64,000 nucleotides of DNA, taken from positions 251,026,092 to 251,090,091 of the forward strand of contig NC_134710.1 of NCBI RefSeq assembly GCF_043290135.1, written 5' to 3'. Position numbers and translations under genes: made by a program. Under the pieces are notes generated by a model. That model did not search any database. It saw nothing but the letters and a program-made list of their open reading frames with translations, and was not told where the DNA came from. Positions 11,652-22,215 of this stretch are shown piece after piece. This DNA is from Rhipicephalus microplus. Lineage: Eukaryota > Arthropoda > Arachnida > Ixodida > Ixodidae. The stretch's first letter is position 1; every line of letters begins with the position of its first letter.

Positions 11652-14600
11652 ATGTGGGTGACGTTCTTCATAGACGAGACCTCCGAGGAGATCATCTTTT
11701 CGAAGTACCAAGTTCAAGACGAAGCAGCGGTAGACCTACCTCGTGAGCTCAGCTCGGAAGAACTCGTAAACCTGGTTGTGGAAAAGGCAGCCGTAGACAC
11801 TACTGAACTACGACGGAAAGGTGCTGTGAAAGTGAACTTGCGTGTGGCGACCTTCAACGACCTAGTTCTTGAACCAGCGCGTCGAAAACACTCAGGATCA
11901 CGATCTTCGACGGAAGAGGTGAGCCTCGTTTTGAAAGCTTTTCAGCTGCAACAGGAACAGATGCTTCAACAAAACCAAATAATGACATCTCTTATAAGCT
12001 CTCTGAATGCTGAGAGACCGACACCTAATTTCGTAGAACCTGATGCTTTCGACGGTGTGTCTTCAAATCCAGAAAGTTGGCTTGATTTCTACGAATATGC
12101 CGCTGGAAAAAACAAGTGGCTCTCTGATGAGGCTAAAATCACCAACATGCGCGTTTACTTGAGAGGTGTTGCGCGAAAGTGGTATGAAACATGCATTCTG
12201 GAAGACAGTGACGACTCTTGGAGCCAGTGGAGGAAAAAGTTTTTGACTGCATTCCGAAGCAATCCAGTAGAAAGATGGAACACGGCGCTTAATTTCAAGT
12301 CTGAGCAAAGCTGCCTTGTCGAGTACTTCTTTGAGAAACGCCGTCTTTTAAAGCTGGCGGAGCCTTTGCTTCCATCTACGGCCGTAGTTGCCTTAATAAT
12401 GCATGGATTGCACACTAACGTGTTGAAGCAAGTGCAAATACTGTCACCAAAGACTCTAGATGACCTCCTCGCGTGTCTTCAGAACATACCATCAGCTTCG
12501 GAAACAAGCATAACCGCCGAGTCAAGCAGCTGTTTCAGTCGGAGTAAATCGGACTGGTCAAGCCGCGCTCAGCGAGAACCGAGCCACCTCGCAACTCGCA
12601 CAGATAACTTGCCCTGGCGTGTTCCAAGAGGTCGAGTGAATAATATCGACACTGAAGCTCAGGAGTATTCGACAGAAAAAAAACTAATAAACGAGGGTGA
12701 TCAGTCCCACCCGATGACTCCAAATGAGACTGTTTATTTAAGTTGCTCTAGCCTACTTCACATTCCCGTCAAAGTAGGAAACAAACATATGATGGCTCTG
12801 GTAGACAGCGGTGCTTCTGTGTCCATTATAAATGCCAAGCTGGTGGATGCAAATCGCTTGCATAGTGGAAGAATTCTACGAGTACAAGGCTATGATGGAA
12901 AAGTAACGTTGCATGATCAGTGGGCCTTGGTAAACATCGAGTTCCAGGGTCAGCAAATAGAGAGCGAAGTGTTGGTGATAGAGGGGGTAACGTACGACTT
13001 TTTGCTATCAAGACCAGATATAAAGAAACTAAAGATCAACGTGTACTGGGACGATGTGGTTCTAGTAGAAGGAGTAGCAAGGAACGAGACAAATCAAGGT
13101 AGACAAGATAATCTACGAGTTGTCAAGTGCGCGGCGGATATCGCAACGACCTACCCTGAACTTGTATGCATAGGAAGCTATCCTCAGGCGATGAAGTCCC
13201 ACAAGGTTCCTTTCGAACTCGCTGACAAGACCGTCATCCGGAAAGCACCTTACAATATGTCAAGGGAGCGAAAGATGTGGCTCAAGAAAGAGTTGCAGGA
13301 GATGCTAGATGCTGATATCATACGAGCTTCGGTATCACCCTTCGCTTCTCCCATAACGATCGCACCGAAAGAAGACGGAACCTTCAGATTATGCACCGAC
13401 TACAGGGTTCTCAATCGTCAGACAGAACTCATACCATTTCCTATGCCGAAGATCGACACAATTATAGATGAGACCGGGGGTTGCCGACATTTTTCCCGCA
13501 TCGATTTATGCAAAGGTTTCTGGCAGATCCCACTAACCGAAGAAACAAAAATGTACACCGCTTTTATCACGCCATTCGATCTCTACGAATACAACCGGCT
13601 CCCTTTCGGTTGGAAAAACTCGCCAGCGTGGTTCCAGAAGATCATGAACGACGTCCTAAAGCCATTCCTTGGTGTTTTTTGTAATGTGTACATAGACGAC
13701 ATTATAGTCTTCTCCAAAACAGAGGCTGAGCATCAGGACCATCTGTCTCAGGTGTTAAACGCCTTGAGCTTGGCACATCTCAAGGTTAATTTTAAGAAGA
13801 GTGTATTCTTTCAACAAAAAGTGGTGTTTCTTGGAAGAGTCTTCGATGGGAACACCAAAAGCACAAAACAAGAGTCCGTCGAGAAGATCTCCCAGTTGAA
13901 GAAACCATATGACGTCCATTCACTGCGTGTGTTTTTGGGATTGGCAGGACATTTCCGATCTTTCATAAAGGACTTTGCTGTCAAAACTAGATGCCTCACG
14001 CGCTTAACGCAGAAAGAAGTTCCCTTTGAATGGAGTGACGAATGTGAGAGAGTCTACCGTGACTTGGTGCACAGAATTTCTTCTGACCCCGTTCTGCGTA
14101 TACCAGATTTCACTTTACCCTTTGAATTGAACACTGACGCCTCACATTATGGGACTGGTGCAGTGTTGTATCAAAAATGTATTGAAGCATCTGGCCGAGA
14201 AAAGCGACACGTAGTCGGTTACTACAGTTACACTTTCAAGCCGTCTGAAACAAACTACACTACTACGGAAAAAGAAGCACTGGCGGTTCTGAAGGCCGTT
14301 GACTACTTCCGCACGTACCTGGAAGGTACGAAGTTCACTTTGTTCACCGATCACCAGGCACTCACTCATCTCTTGAATATGACCCAAACTAAAGGGCGTA
14401 TCGCCAGATGGGTGAATTACTTGCAGCAATTTGACTTTACCATCTCGCACCGACCAGGACCGCTTTTAACCGATGCAGATGCTCTATCAAGATTGATGGT
14501 ACAAAACAACACAGAAAAATCTGAAGAAATCAATGAAGTGAAGCTGTGGGAAGGCTCAGAACAACTGGTTTTTACGGAAGGTCGGTATCAAGTCCCACCA

Positions 14601-15623
14601 ACTCTTGTTTCCAAAGTGCTTTACTTGTACCACGATAGCCCAGAATCTGGAGGACACGACGGCTTTTGGCGTACCTACAACAAGTTGGTCAAGAGGTTTA
14701 CGTGGCCTCACATGAAGAAAGACGTTAGTCAGTACGTTCGTTCATGCCATGTGTGTCAAGTACACAAAGTCAAGTATAAACAGCCTACGGACACCATGAT
14801 ACTACCTTGCCACTCGAACGTGCCTTTTGAAGTAGTTCACCTGGATTTCGCCGAACTTAACAAGAAACGGGAAGGAGTCAGAAAAACGCAAGCTTTTCTG
14901 CTGGCCATAGATGAATGCACCAGGATGGTCGCGGCACGAGCAGGAAAAGAAGATGCAAATAGCGTCATAACCCTTCTCGAAAGGGACATGTTTAGAACTA
15001 CGCGGACAATCGTATGCGATAACGGCCCCGCGTTCAAGAGTGAAAAGCTAGTAAGATGGGCTCGAGATCACAATGTATCGATCAAGTTCTGTGCGCCATA
15101 CCATCCTGCGGCGAATGGGCTTGCAGAACGTGCCATACGGGACGTGAAACAATACATCAAGATGTACGATAGTTTTCCTGGGGGATGGAAATGTTCTTTA
15201 GAAGCAGCCGTAAAACATCATAACCGATCCTACACCAGTGGCTTGGGGTGCAGTCCACAGTACGCTTCTACAGGAGAGACCCCTATTCTGCAGGCAGACC
15301 GTGAGTTGGGACTCTTGGAAAACCTCAAGATTGTCGAGGAGAGGCAACAAAAATCACAGGAGGAGAGGTACCGAAAACGAATGAAAAAGAATTTCGACAA
15401 GAGGCATCGAGCAGACATGCCAGACATTCAAGTCACCGACCTCGTACTAGTGAGAAAAGGAATAAGAGATTCCAGTGCCAAATTTTATGGGCCTTACTTT
15501 GTGACCAAGACAGCCACCCAGAACGGAATTTTGAAGACTGTCTGGTACACTGGTGAACGTGGATCTGTTGAATGTGCTTCAATTGGGAATGTCTTCAAGT
15601 ATTACCCCAGGAGGGGTAATTAA
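11652..15623 (+). CDS. Gag-Pol polyprotein of Gypsy-1, single intact frame (1,323 aa)
   Basis: The first ATG is at 11652; the frame is open a little upstream, but only through a TTG inside the primer-binding site. Residues 130-260 form a capsid-like Gag region (WLDFYEYAAG, LRGVARKWYE); no CCHC zinc knuckle is visible. Protease: DSGA at 385-388. Reverse transcriptase: about 515-735, LPFGWKNSPAWF and catalytic YIDD at 680-683. RNase H: Asp829, Glu875, Asp900. Integrase: zinc-binding HDSPESGGH (994-1002) with CHVC (1032-1035), catalytic Asp1065, Asp1123 and Glu1159, with exactly 35 residues between the last two. The basic C-terminal tail ends at the 3' PPT. All expected catalytic residues are present. 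Gag and Pol are fused without a frameshift. The product would copy and integrate the element in the germline. Confidence 0.95.
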   Translation: MWVTFFIDETSEEIIFSKYQVQDEAAVDLPRELSSEELVNLVVEKAAVDTTELRRKGAVKVNLRVATFNDLVLEPARRKHSGSRSSTEEVSLVLKAFQLQQEQMLQQNQIMTSLISSLNAERPTPNFVEPDAFDGVSSNPESWLDFYEYAAGKNKWLSDEAKITNMRVYLRGVARKWYETCILEDSDDSWSQWRKKFLTAFRSNPVERWNTALNFKSEQSCLVEYFFEKRRLLKLAEPLLPSTAVVALIMHGLHTNVLKQVQILSPKTLDDLLACLQNIPSASETSITAESSSCFSRSKSDWSSRAQREPSHLATRTDNLPWRVPRGRVNNIDTEAQEYSTEKKLINEGDQSHPMTPNETVYLSCSSLLHIPVKVGNKHMMALVDSGASVSIINAKLVDANRLHSGRILRVQGYDGKVTLHDQWALVNIEFQGQQIESEVLVIEGVTYDFLLSRPDIKKLKINVYWDDVVLVEGVARNETNQGRQDNLRVVKCAADIATTYPELVCIGSYPQAMKSHKVPFELADKTVIRKAPYNMSRERKMWLKKELQEMLDADIIRASVSPFASPITIAPKEDGTFRLCTDYRVLNRQTELIPFPMPKIDTIIDETGGCRHFSRIDLCKGFWQIPLTEETKMYTAFITPFDLYEYNRLPFGWKNSPAWFQKIMNDVLKPFLGVFCNVYIDDIIVFSKTEAEHQDHLSQVLNALSLAHLKVNFKKSVFFQQKVVFLGRVFDGNTKSTKQESVEKISQLKKPYDVHSLRVFLGLAGHFRSFIKDFAVKTRCLTRLTQKEVPFEWSDECERVYRDLVHRISSDPVLRIPDFTLPFELNTDASHYGTGAVLYQKCIEASGREKRHVVGYYSYTFKPSETNYTTTEKEALAVLKAVDYFRTYLEGTKFTLFTDHQALTHLLNMTQTKGRIARWVNYLQQFDFTISHRPGPLLTDADALSRLMVQNNTEKSEEINEVKLWEGSEQLVFTEGRYQVPPTLVSKVLYLYHDSPESGGHDGFWRTYNKLVKRFTWPHMKKDVSQYVRSCHVCQVHKVKYKQPTDTMILPCHSNVPFEVVHLDFAELNKKREGVRKTQAFLLAIDECTRMVAARAGKEDANSVITLLERDMFRTTRTIVCDNGPAFKSEKLVRWARDHNVSIKFCAPYHPAANGLAERAIRDVKQYIKMYDSFPGGWKCSLEAAVKHHNRSYTSGLGCSPQYASTGETPILQADRELGLLENLKIVEERQQKSQEERYRKRMKKNFDKRHRADMPDIQVTDLVLVRKGIRDSSAKFYGPYFVTKTATQNGILKTVWYTGERGSVECASIGNVFKYYPRRGN

Positions 15624-15639
15624 AAGAAAGCGGGAAGGG
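15624..15639 (+). promoter_or_regulatory. Polypurine tract of Gypsy-1
   Basis: aagaaagcgggaagg directly precedes the 3' LTR and follows the stop codon immediately. Expected to prime plus-strand DNA synthesis. Confidence 0.8.
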
Positions 15640-15797
15640 TGAAGCGGTATGAGCCTTTGGACAGAAGATGAAGAAGCGCGAGGGCCGGGGCAGGAAAGAA
15701 GAGGAGGATGAAGTGAAAAATAAAGCAAATTAAGATGGACGCCAGTTCCATACTGAAGCTTTAATGCTGTTCCGTTATTTTAAGTAGGAACACTACA
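15640..15797 (+). repeat. 3' LTR of Gypsy-1
   Basis: 158 bp, identical to the 5' LTR as far as I can read. It is followed by the target duplication cttat at 15798-15802. Confidence 0.95.
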
Positions 15798-15802
15798 CTT
15801 AT

Positions 15803-16225
15803 ATTAAGAACACTTTTCACTAAAAGATACAGTCACGCTAACATCAAAAAAACAGCATGCAATGCAAACTTTTGACAACAATTAAAAACATTTTTCATAA
15901 TTTTACACTTTTCTCGCTCATTATCCTGCACATAAGCTTTCACAAACAATAAAAACATGTTGCATAATACGGTTTCACTTGCAGTTACGGCCCGTCAAAT
16001 AATGCCTTTGCCCAAGGATACGCAACGGTATAGATCGGGCTTCTTTACCGCTAAGTATGGAATGCAGGCCTATACTTGAGTTTCTGAAAAAGCAAGCAGC
16101 ACTGAAATAGATGTCTGCTACACTGAGGATGCTAATTTCGAGTGATTTGATCATGGAAGTGGGTGTGGGATTACCGAGCAAGCAAGCGCGCACAGTCCGG
16201 CGTGCTCCGGTGTGAAGGAGGTCCG
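15803..16225 (+). repeat. Left inverted arm, inner part
   Basis: Reverse-complement match to about 17923-18350, best around 16040-16130. Similarity fades after gtgctccggtgtgaagg. Confidence 0.85.
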
Positions 16226-16476
16226 TCGAATAAGCACTTTGTGCGAGACTGAACACAATATGTGGGTAAGAAGCTTGAATGACATTTGTGATCACGTACT
16301 GCTTTTTAATTTGGCATGTTATTGTGTGAGTAACTAAGTCTTGTCGCTGCAAATTAGCAGTGATAAACGCAGTAGTGAATGATTAGAAATCAGTGTTGTA
16401 CGCAGGACGTTTATTGAGGCACTGCGGCATCAACGTGTGATGTATAAGTGGGTAACTGTGCATAAATTTCGTTTTA

Positions 16477-17104
16477 GATGCGGAGCATCTTATACTCGCG
16501 CCTTGTAGTGCGCCGTCCGCACCGCTTCTCGAACATTCGACAGCTGACGCGCGCGCATGCGCCGTCGCGCCGTCGCCCACTCTTCCACCATCTGTGCATC
16601 CCTTCCTCCTCTACACACCGCGCGTGCTTCACTCCTCCACCATCTGTGCACCCTTCCTCCTCTACACACCGCGTTCGACATCTACAATTCTCCCGATTCT
16701 CCAGTGGACGCGCATGTGGCGTCGCGCTTCGAGAACATTCAACAGCTGACAGTGCATGCGCCGTCGAGCTGTATATATACTCAAGGTCGGCGCTCGCTCG
16801 CTCAGTTGCCGCTCGTCGGTTGGTTTGTACGGCGCGTCGACGTCCAAGGTCGCGGTGAAATGAATTCCAACGGATCCACAAACACAATGATCGACGTCCC
16901 TTCGACCAGCGCCGCCCTTTCGCATACGTGTGTACGTGTTCACTCATTTAACACCCCCTCCTACAACCACGTTAACCAATTTAGCCATCGACCCAAGTAA
17001 GTCGCAATGTAACACCCCATTTCACAACCACGTTAACCAATTTAGCCATCGACCCAAGTAAGTCGCACTTTAACACCCCGTTAACCAATTATATGCTCCG
17101 CATC
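16477..17104. mobile_element. Candidate nested element with gatgcggagcat inverted ends
   Basis: The block begins ttttagatgcggagcatctta and ends ttatatgctccgcatcctc. Inside are a local repeat of ccaccatctgtgca(t)ccc...cctcctctacacaccgcg, present twice (16587-16627 and 16637-16674), and an imperfect repeat of acagctgac...gcatgcgccgtcg (16539, 16742). A TATATATA (16772-16779) lies upstream of a GC-rich stretch, resembling a Pol II promoter. No real coding frame is supported. Whether it is a mobile element is inference from the end structure. Confidence 0.4.
16947..17096. repeat. Tandem repeat, about 60-bp unit, two and a half copies
   Basis: The unit runs taacacccc...caaccacgttaaccaatt, then tagccatcgacccaagtaag and tcgca. 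It starts near 16949 and 17009, with a shortened third copy (taacaccccgttaaccaatt) at 17071. Confidence 0.85.
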
Positions 17105-17922
17105 CTCCTCAGTGTTCCCCCGAGGGAAGCTGCGGGCAATTTTTTTGAAAGGAACTTCTTGTGATTCGAAAGGTTGCCTGCACAATAAATTCGCTGAGAG
17201 CTATACTTTGCTGCCATGAAATGCACAGAAGCATAGCAAAGCGCAAGCTTTACCGGAGTCAAATGCAGAGTGAGCAGCGGACTGTAGTCTGCTGCCGCCA
17301 TCTTAAATGAGTAGGCGCATCCACTTATCTATAGTTTTGCGTTTCTATCTTTTGATTGGGCTCCTGGAGCGCCACCTTTAGGTTTCTCACTGAGATCTAT
17401 TGGCGCAGCGCAGTTTCTCCGGCAAAAGCGGCTGTCATCCACGTCGTGCGGGAAGCGAGCGCTTGCTTTCTGACAAGAGTTTTCACAGTGCTTCCCACCA
17501 AGAGAACACAGCTAAATTTCAACTTTCACGTCGAGCCTTGAGGTGTTTTTTTTGTGCTGACTTCGAATGCGGTCGGGGAGCTTGAGATACAGTCAGCAAA
17601 TTTTTTACTTTGGTCAATCACTTCTGTTTACGCGCCAAGCACGTGTTTTGGAATCCTGCTGTGACCAAGCTACGTGAGTCATCTGGGAACTCTTTTTTTA
17701 AAATATACAAGTACGTATTGTCGACGTGCTTTGTTTGAGTTTACTTTGAACACACAAAAAGTGCTAACAATGTCTGCTACGTCTGCACTTCTATCTCCAC
17801 CGTGTTAACAGTGCATGGCTCCGGTGCGAGGTAAGGGTGGATAAAAAATAGCGACGCTTCATTGCATATGCGTAGAAGTTAACGCCGGCTATATCACAAT
17901 TTCTCCATCTGATGACGCAAAA

Positions 17923-18926
17923 ACGAGTCCTCTTTGCCTCGGAACATGGCAGACTGTTCGCGCTTGCTTAATCGGTGATCCCACACTGATGGCCGACCCC
18001 GTGACCAAATCATTTGGAAATTGGCGTCCTCAGTGTATCATACATCTATTTCAGTGCTGCTTGCCTTTTAAGAAACTGAAGTATAGGCCTGCATTCCATA
18101 CTTAGCGGGCAGGAAGTCCAATCTACAGTCGGCTATCCTTGCGCAAGGGCATTATTCAATGGGCCGTAACTGGAAGTGAAACGATAATATGCAATACGTT
18201 TCTATTGATTGTGAAAACTGATGTGGAGGAGAATAAGTTGGACAAGTTTAAAAAATTATCAAAAATAGTGTTTTTAATTGTTGTTATAGGTTTGCATTGC
18301 ATGCTGTTTTCTTGAAGTCAGCACAACTGTATTTTTTTATTGAAGTGTTCTTAATATAGGTATTGGCAGTCCTATAAATAGTCATGCTGAAAAAGTAATG
18401 CGGAATTTTCACCACTCTGTCGCAGGCCCTTTTTATGTAAAGGCTTGAAAAACAGGCAAAGAAAAACGTTTGCTGGGTTGAATTTGAGATTTTCTATAAA
18501 AATATCTACACTACCCAGAGAAGCAAAAATAACTGAACGTAGGCAAAAATGCCCATATATTTAGCTAAACGAATTTTAGGGACGTTGCTTTATTATAATT
18601 TATGGGTGCAAGTTAAAGAACCCCGGAGTTCGCGGAGCCTTCCACTACGGCGTCTCTCATAATCATATTGTGTTGAAATGTTAAACTCCACATATCAATC
18701 AATTATTATGTTTTGTATAATTCATTGTCAAAAGTAACAAAAAAACAGCCCTGAAGCTAAGCGTGGCACTCTATTTCTTCGCCTTTGCTTATTTATTGTC
18801 CTTAGAAAAATGTTTTTCGACCAAACAAATCACTGATCTCTCTTTTCCGCTCATAAGGCAATACTATATAAAATTTTGAAATAACTTTAGGAGGTAGGCT
18901 GGTCATACTTTGTTCAATCTTACGTG
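17923..18926 (-). repeat. Right inverted arm
   Basis: Reverse complement of the two left-arm parts. It carries a Ruka fragment at 18602-18705 that the left arm lacks, while the left arm carries Gypsy-1 that this arm lacks. Confidence 0.85.
18602..18705 (+). mobile_element. Ruka-like SINE, 5'-truncated, inside the right arm
   Basis: Only the 3' half is present: gtgcaagttaaagaacccc, the cgtctctcataatcat motif and the cacatatcaatcaatta tail. The left arm reads straight through the matching site (acaaaaaataataaagccacg), which shows it is an insertion. Short ttattat repeats at its edges are the likely target duplication. Confidence 0.9.
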
Positions 18927-19062
18927 GGATCATGCAAAAAAAGTGCGTGTGTATGTAAGCTCGAAAATCGGCAGTGCTAATCACGTGTGGTCGATAATAA
19001 TATGTGGTAATGAAAAGTGATAAAAAGTGTGTATGATAACGTTACTCGAACAAGAAAGACGT
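18927..19062. other. Unassigned DNA
   Basis: AT-rich spacer between the right arm and the next SINE; nothing recognised. Confidence 0.5.
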
Positions 19063-19286
19063 AATAACTGTTGTGGTTTAGCGTCCCGAAACCACGATGC
19101 CGTAGTGAAGGGCTCCTAAAATTTTGACTACGAAGGATTTTTTAGCATGCACCTAAATCTGAGTACGCGAGACTCACGCCTAGTCGCCTGCGTCGAAAAT
19201 GCTTCCGCTAAGGCGGAAATTTGATCCCGCGGGCTCTGGGAGAGCAGTGTTGCACCATAACCCCAAGACCCACTGTGGCGGGTGGA
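19063..19286 (-). mobile_element. Ruka-like SINE, strongly diverged
   Basis: Minus-strand copy with the body order preserved (gtggtttagcgtcccgaaacc, then the SINE middle, then aggcggaaatttgatcccgcg and cactgtggcggg). Many substitutions, so an old insertion. Confidence 0.8.
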
Positions 19287-19860
19287 TGAGAAAGATGGCT
19301 TTGTGATCTATGACGCGTGGTGTATATGGCGAAAGTATCGTGAAAATGAGAGGGGAAGGGGCAGGGTGCGTTTGTCGCCTTGTCTCTGGATTGGCTGAAT
19401 TTCTTCAAGTGGGACGCAACTAACAACTAACAAGCAACTAACAACTAACAAGCAACAAAACAACTACCAAGCAAAAAGAAACAACAAAAAGCAACTCAAA
19501 GGGTATCTGATGCATTCGCCTAAGTCGTATGCAAGGCGAAACACATCTTATCAATCACTGCCTTAGCCCCACCCCCTCCCTCTCACAAAGCTTCCTGCAC
19601 CAAATGTGCACTTGCAAGGCCTCCAGAGCCAGGGACAAGGGAAGCTTAGTTTTGCACTGACCCCATAATCAAACCACTCTTTACCAAGCGAATACGTCAT
19701 GTGATTATGCCATAATATGATGTCACATCATCTGATATCATATTGCCGTCACAATGACTTCACTGATTTTGGCAACTACGAACGTCATATGGTTATGCCA
19801 TCACGGTATGATGATTTTTTTGAGCTCGCGGGTTGACGCCGCTGATGCCGACACCTACAC
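19287..19860. other. Unassigned DNA with a short ACAACTA tandem repeat
   Basis: A repeat of caactaacaactaacaag occurs twice at 19417-19454, then decays into CAA-rich sequence. No gene recognised. Confidence 0.5.
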
Positions 19861-22215
19861 TTTAAGTCGCAAAGGTGCGAAAAGGGAGCAAAATGGGAGT
19901 AATTAGGTGCTGCATTTCGTCCCTGCAACCAACAGTTAGTCCGTGGAGGGATTAACTGCAACACGAGAGTGCCGTGTGCAAAAAGAGGGATGAACTGTTA
20001 CACCATGCGGAGCAAAGTTTACTCCCGCGGAACTTGCCGGTGCAGTGGCGGTCAGCATGCGCGTACTCAAATAGTGCCCTAAAAAATGAGCTGTTAACAG
20101 TTTCAGTTAGTGTAAATGGTCATAAGAAATACGGCAACTACGTCAGGAGCAAAGTAATATGGTTTTTATGGAATAATTATGATCAAACGTACAAACCTCC
20201 CCTCCTCAAAAAACAAAAACAAAAACAGAATGCTTGCGCTCAAGTTGCATCAAAGCGCGGCCAGGTGTTCTCGGGGAGCTAACCCTTGTTGATGTAGCGA
20301 TGTGTTGTGGATGTGTTTTCGTTACGTGGTGGTGATTGCTGTTTCTTGTGGTGCACTGGATAATTTCTGCGATTTAAAAAACGTGATATGCTACTGGAAT
20401 GAAGTGCTACGCTATCGAAATGCTACGCGCAGACTGGGATATCGCCTGAGAGGTGAGGCTGCCATTACTCCACGAGATTTGCCTCGGTACTGTTGATATG
20501 TAACGAGCACAGTTTAACACTCACGTTGTTCGCGAACAAATCGCGCCAAGTTAATGAGTTTGCGCTACTCAGCATTGCGAGTGCTGCCCCATCTGCTATA
20601 GAATTACAAATGTGATGGCTGGGCCATTGAAACGTGGTAGCCATTAGCTGTAGCAAGTACAGCTGTTCAAAAATTGTTTTGCTTTCAGTGCAGCACGAAT
20701 AAGCATTGTTGATTGGAGATTTTCGCTCCTTTTAAGAAGAAAATTCACTTAAACTCCACACAGTGTCAATTTTTTACAAAGTAAACAACTAATTAGGGAA
20801 GTCAGCTCTTAACATTGCATGTCTAGCTTGGTTTGGCACCGCTAACACAGGCAGTCGGTGACCACGTTGGTGATTTCGCTCGTTTGTAGCGATGCTAGGT
20901 ATGTTTTAATTTTGTATCTCTAAAATGAAGCGCAAGCTTCATTGGTAAATAATTGGGCCCACAAGTGTATCACAGTGAAAGCTTGAAGCGTTCAACTCGA
21001 AAACGAGCTTCTTGAAATTCATAACACGTTGGGAAGTGTTCATTGAGTTATGACGTGTTCTGTGAAAAAAGCATTTTTTTCTCGAATATTATTGTAATTG
21101 GACGTGACTACAAGTACACGAACAGTTCTGTATGACATAATGAATGCTTCTGCAATTAAGTTTTCAAGAAATTGATGACTGAAAGCACTGCGCCTTCGGA
21201 GGAAAGTCAATATCTTGCAGCTAGAACACGCTTTCAGCAGCTGTCGATGGTGCGGTTGCACTTCTTGAAGTCGGCTGGACAGTATCCATTCCAATAAAGC
21301 ATTGTTTATTTTATTGTATTTCCTAGAGTGCAGAGAAGCTATCATGTATTTTGTACTCATAAATGTTGCCGAATTTGATGTGTACGCGTGATGGTGCAGA
21401 ATTGAGACGAGTCGCTGAATAAACTTGGCTGTTTCTTTAAATGCTTTCGTTTTTTCTTTGTCGTCAAACAGACGTTTTCGCTAAACGACATTACCAACCA
21501 TGTTGCGTACCTTAAGAAGCGGGCAAGCATGACACCGTGACGGTAACATACACGGGGACATTTATAAATACATACAGTCATCGAGCAAACAAACGCGATC
21601 GAGCCACGCGTGTGGAAATTCCTATTAAATGCACTTTACATTTTCACGAACGGGATCACCGAATGGTTGCTTGCTAAACAGTGAAGCCTTACGTTTAATA
21701 TAAGGAATATATCTAGTTTAAACAACATGACACAGTGCAGTGTCGAGACGGTGCCTACGTATGCCCAGGTAATTTTCACTCCGCTATTGGAGTGTGATAT
21801 AGTGGCTAGCGTACGCGATTGCTGATACAATGACCACTAGTTCAAATTGTGTGTATTTTTTGTGAATTTTCTGTAGTTTATTTCGGAATTTACTTCTTGT
21901 GTATTGATTGTAAATGTCATCAAATGAATTTAAAAACACACAATTTTTCAGTCATTCAATCAGAAATTGTAATAAATTGATTTTCCTACGAGAAGGAGCG
22001 ACTGATGAGTTTGTCCCTACGCAGTAACTTCGTCCCGTAAATGGATAACTTTTACTCCTTGACATTTCGTCCCTCAAAACTACTGAGCACTAAACATTTC
22101 GTCTCCTGACAGCTACTGCCGAAAGGACGAATCGTTCATCTTTTGGAGAGTAATGAATGTGGCAACGTAGTTACCCCCCAAAGGGACGAACCACAAACCC
22201 CTTTTCGTTCTTTGC
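19861..22215. other. Unassigned DNA bounded by inverted arrays of a degenerate word
   Basis: At 19866-20015 short words of the type (g)ggagtaatt, agggattaactgc and agggatgaactg recur. At 21990-22200 related words recur in the opposite orientation (gcagtaacttcgtccc, tttcgtccct). This could be the subterminal structure of a non-autonomous DNA transposon, but I see no clean terminal repeat and no protein in between. Confidence 0.3.

Larger units (their letters stand above)
11462..15797 (+). mobile_element. Intact Ty3/Gypsy LTR retrotransposon, 4,336 bp (Gypsy-1)
   Basis: Two LTRs of 158 bp are identical on reading, begin TG and end CA, and are flanked by cttat direct repeats. A primer-binding site starting tggcgcag follows the 5' LTR. 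A purine-rich tract (aaagaaagcgggaaggg) precedes the 3' LTR. One uninterrupted gag-pol frame fills the interior. It is inserted in the left arm of the larger inverted-arm element, and the right arm shows the same site without it. No envelope-like frame is present. Identical LTRs and an open frame indicate a recent insertion. Confidence 0.97.
16226..17922. other. Loop between the inverted arms
   Basis: No transposase-like frame was recognised. It contains a 12-bp inverted pair (gatgcggagcat at 16477-16488 and its complement near 17092-17104) around a GC-rich insert, plus tandem repeats. The rest (17105-17922) holds no recognised gene. Confidence 0.5.
11001..18926. mobile_element. Large inverted-arm (foldback-like) element interrupted by a Gypsy and a SINE
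   Basis: The sequence 11001-11461 plus 15803-16225 is the diverged reverse complement of 17923-18926. Shared landmarks in order include cacgtaa, tagagtgcca(t/c)gcttagct, tttagctaaat, ttttcagcatg, attaagaacac, acagcatgcaatgcaaac, ttacggccc and taagtatggaatgcaggcc. One 79-bp stretch (from 16052 against the reverse complement of about 18030-18110) has about 5 differences. Without the insertions the arms are about 884 and 900 bp, with a loop of about 1.7 kb between. No transposase frame is visible, so it may be a non-autonomous DNA transposon, a foldback element or an inverted duplication. Terminal target duplications were not found. Confidence 0.8.

Noticed and set aside
16474..17000. Several overlapping frames of 90-157 codons on both strands
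   Set aside because: GC-rich repeated DNA open in many frames; no motif and clear internal duplications.
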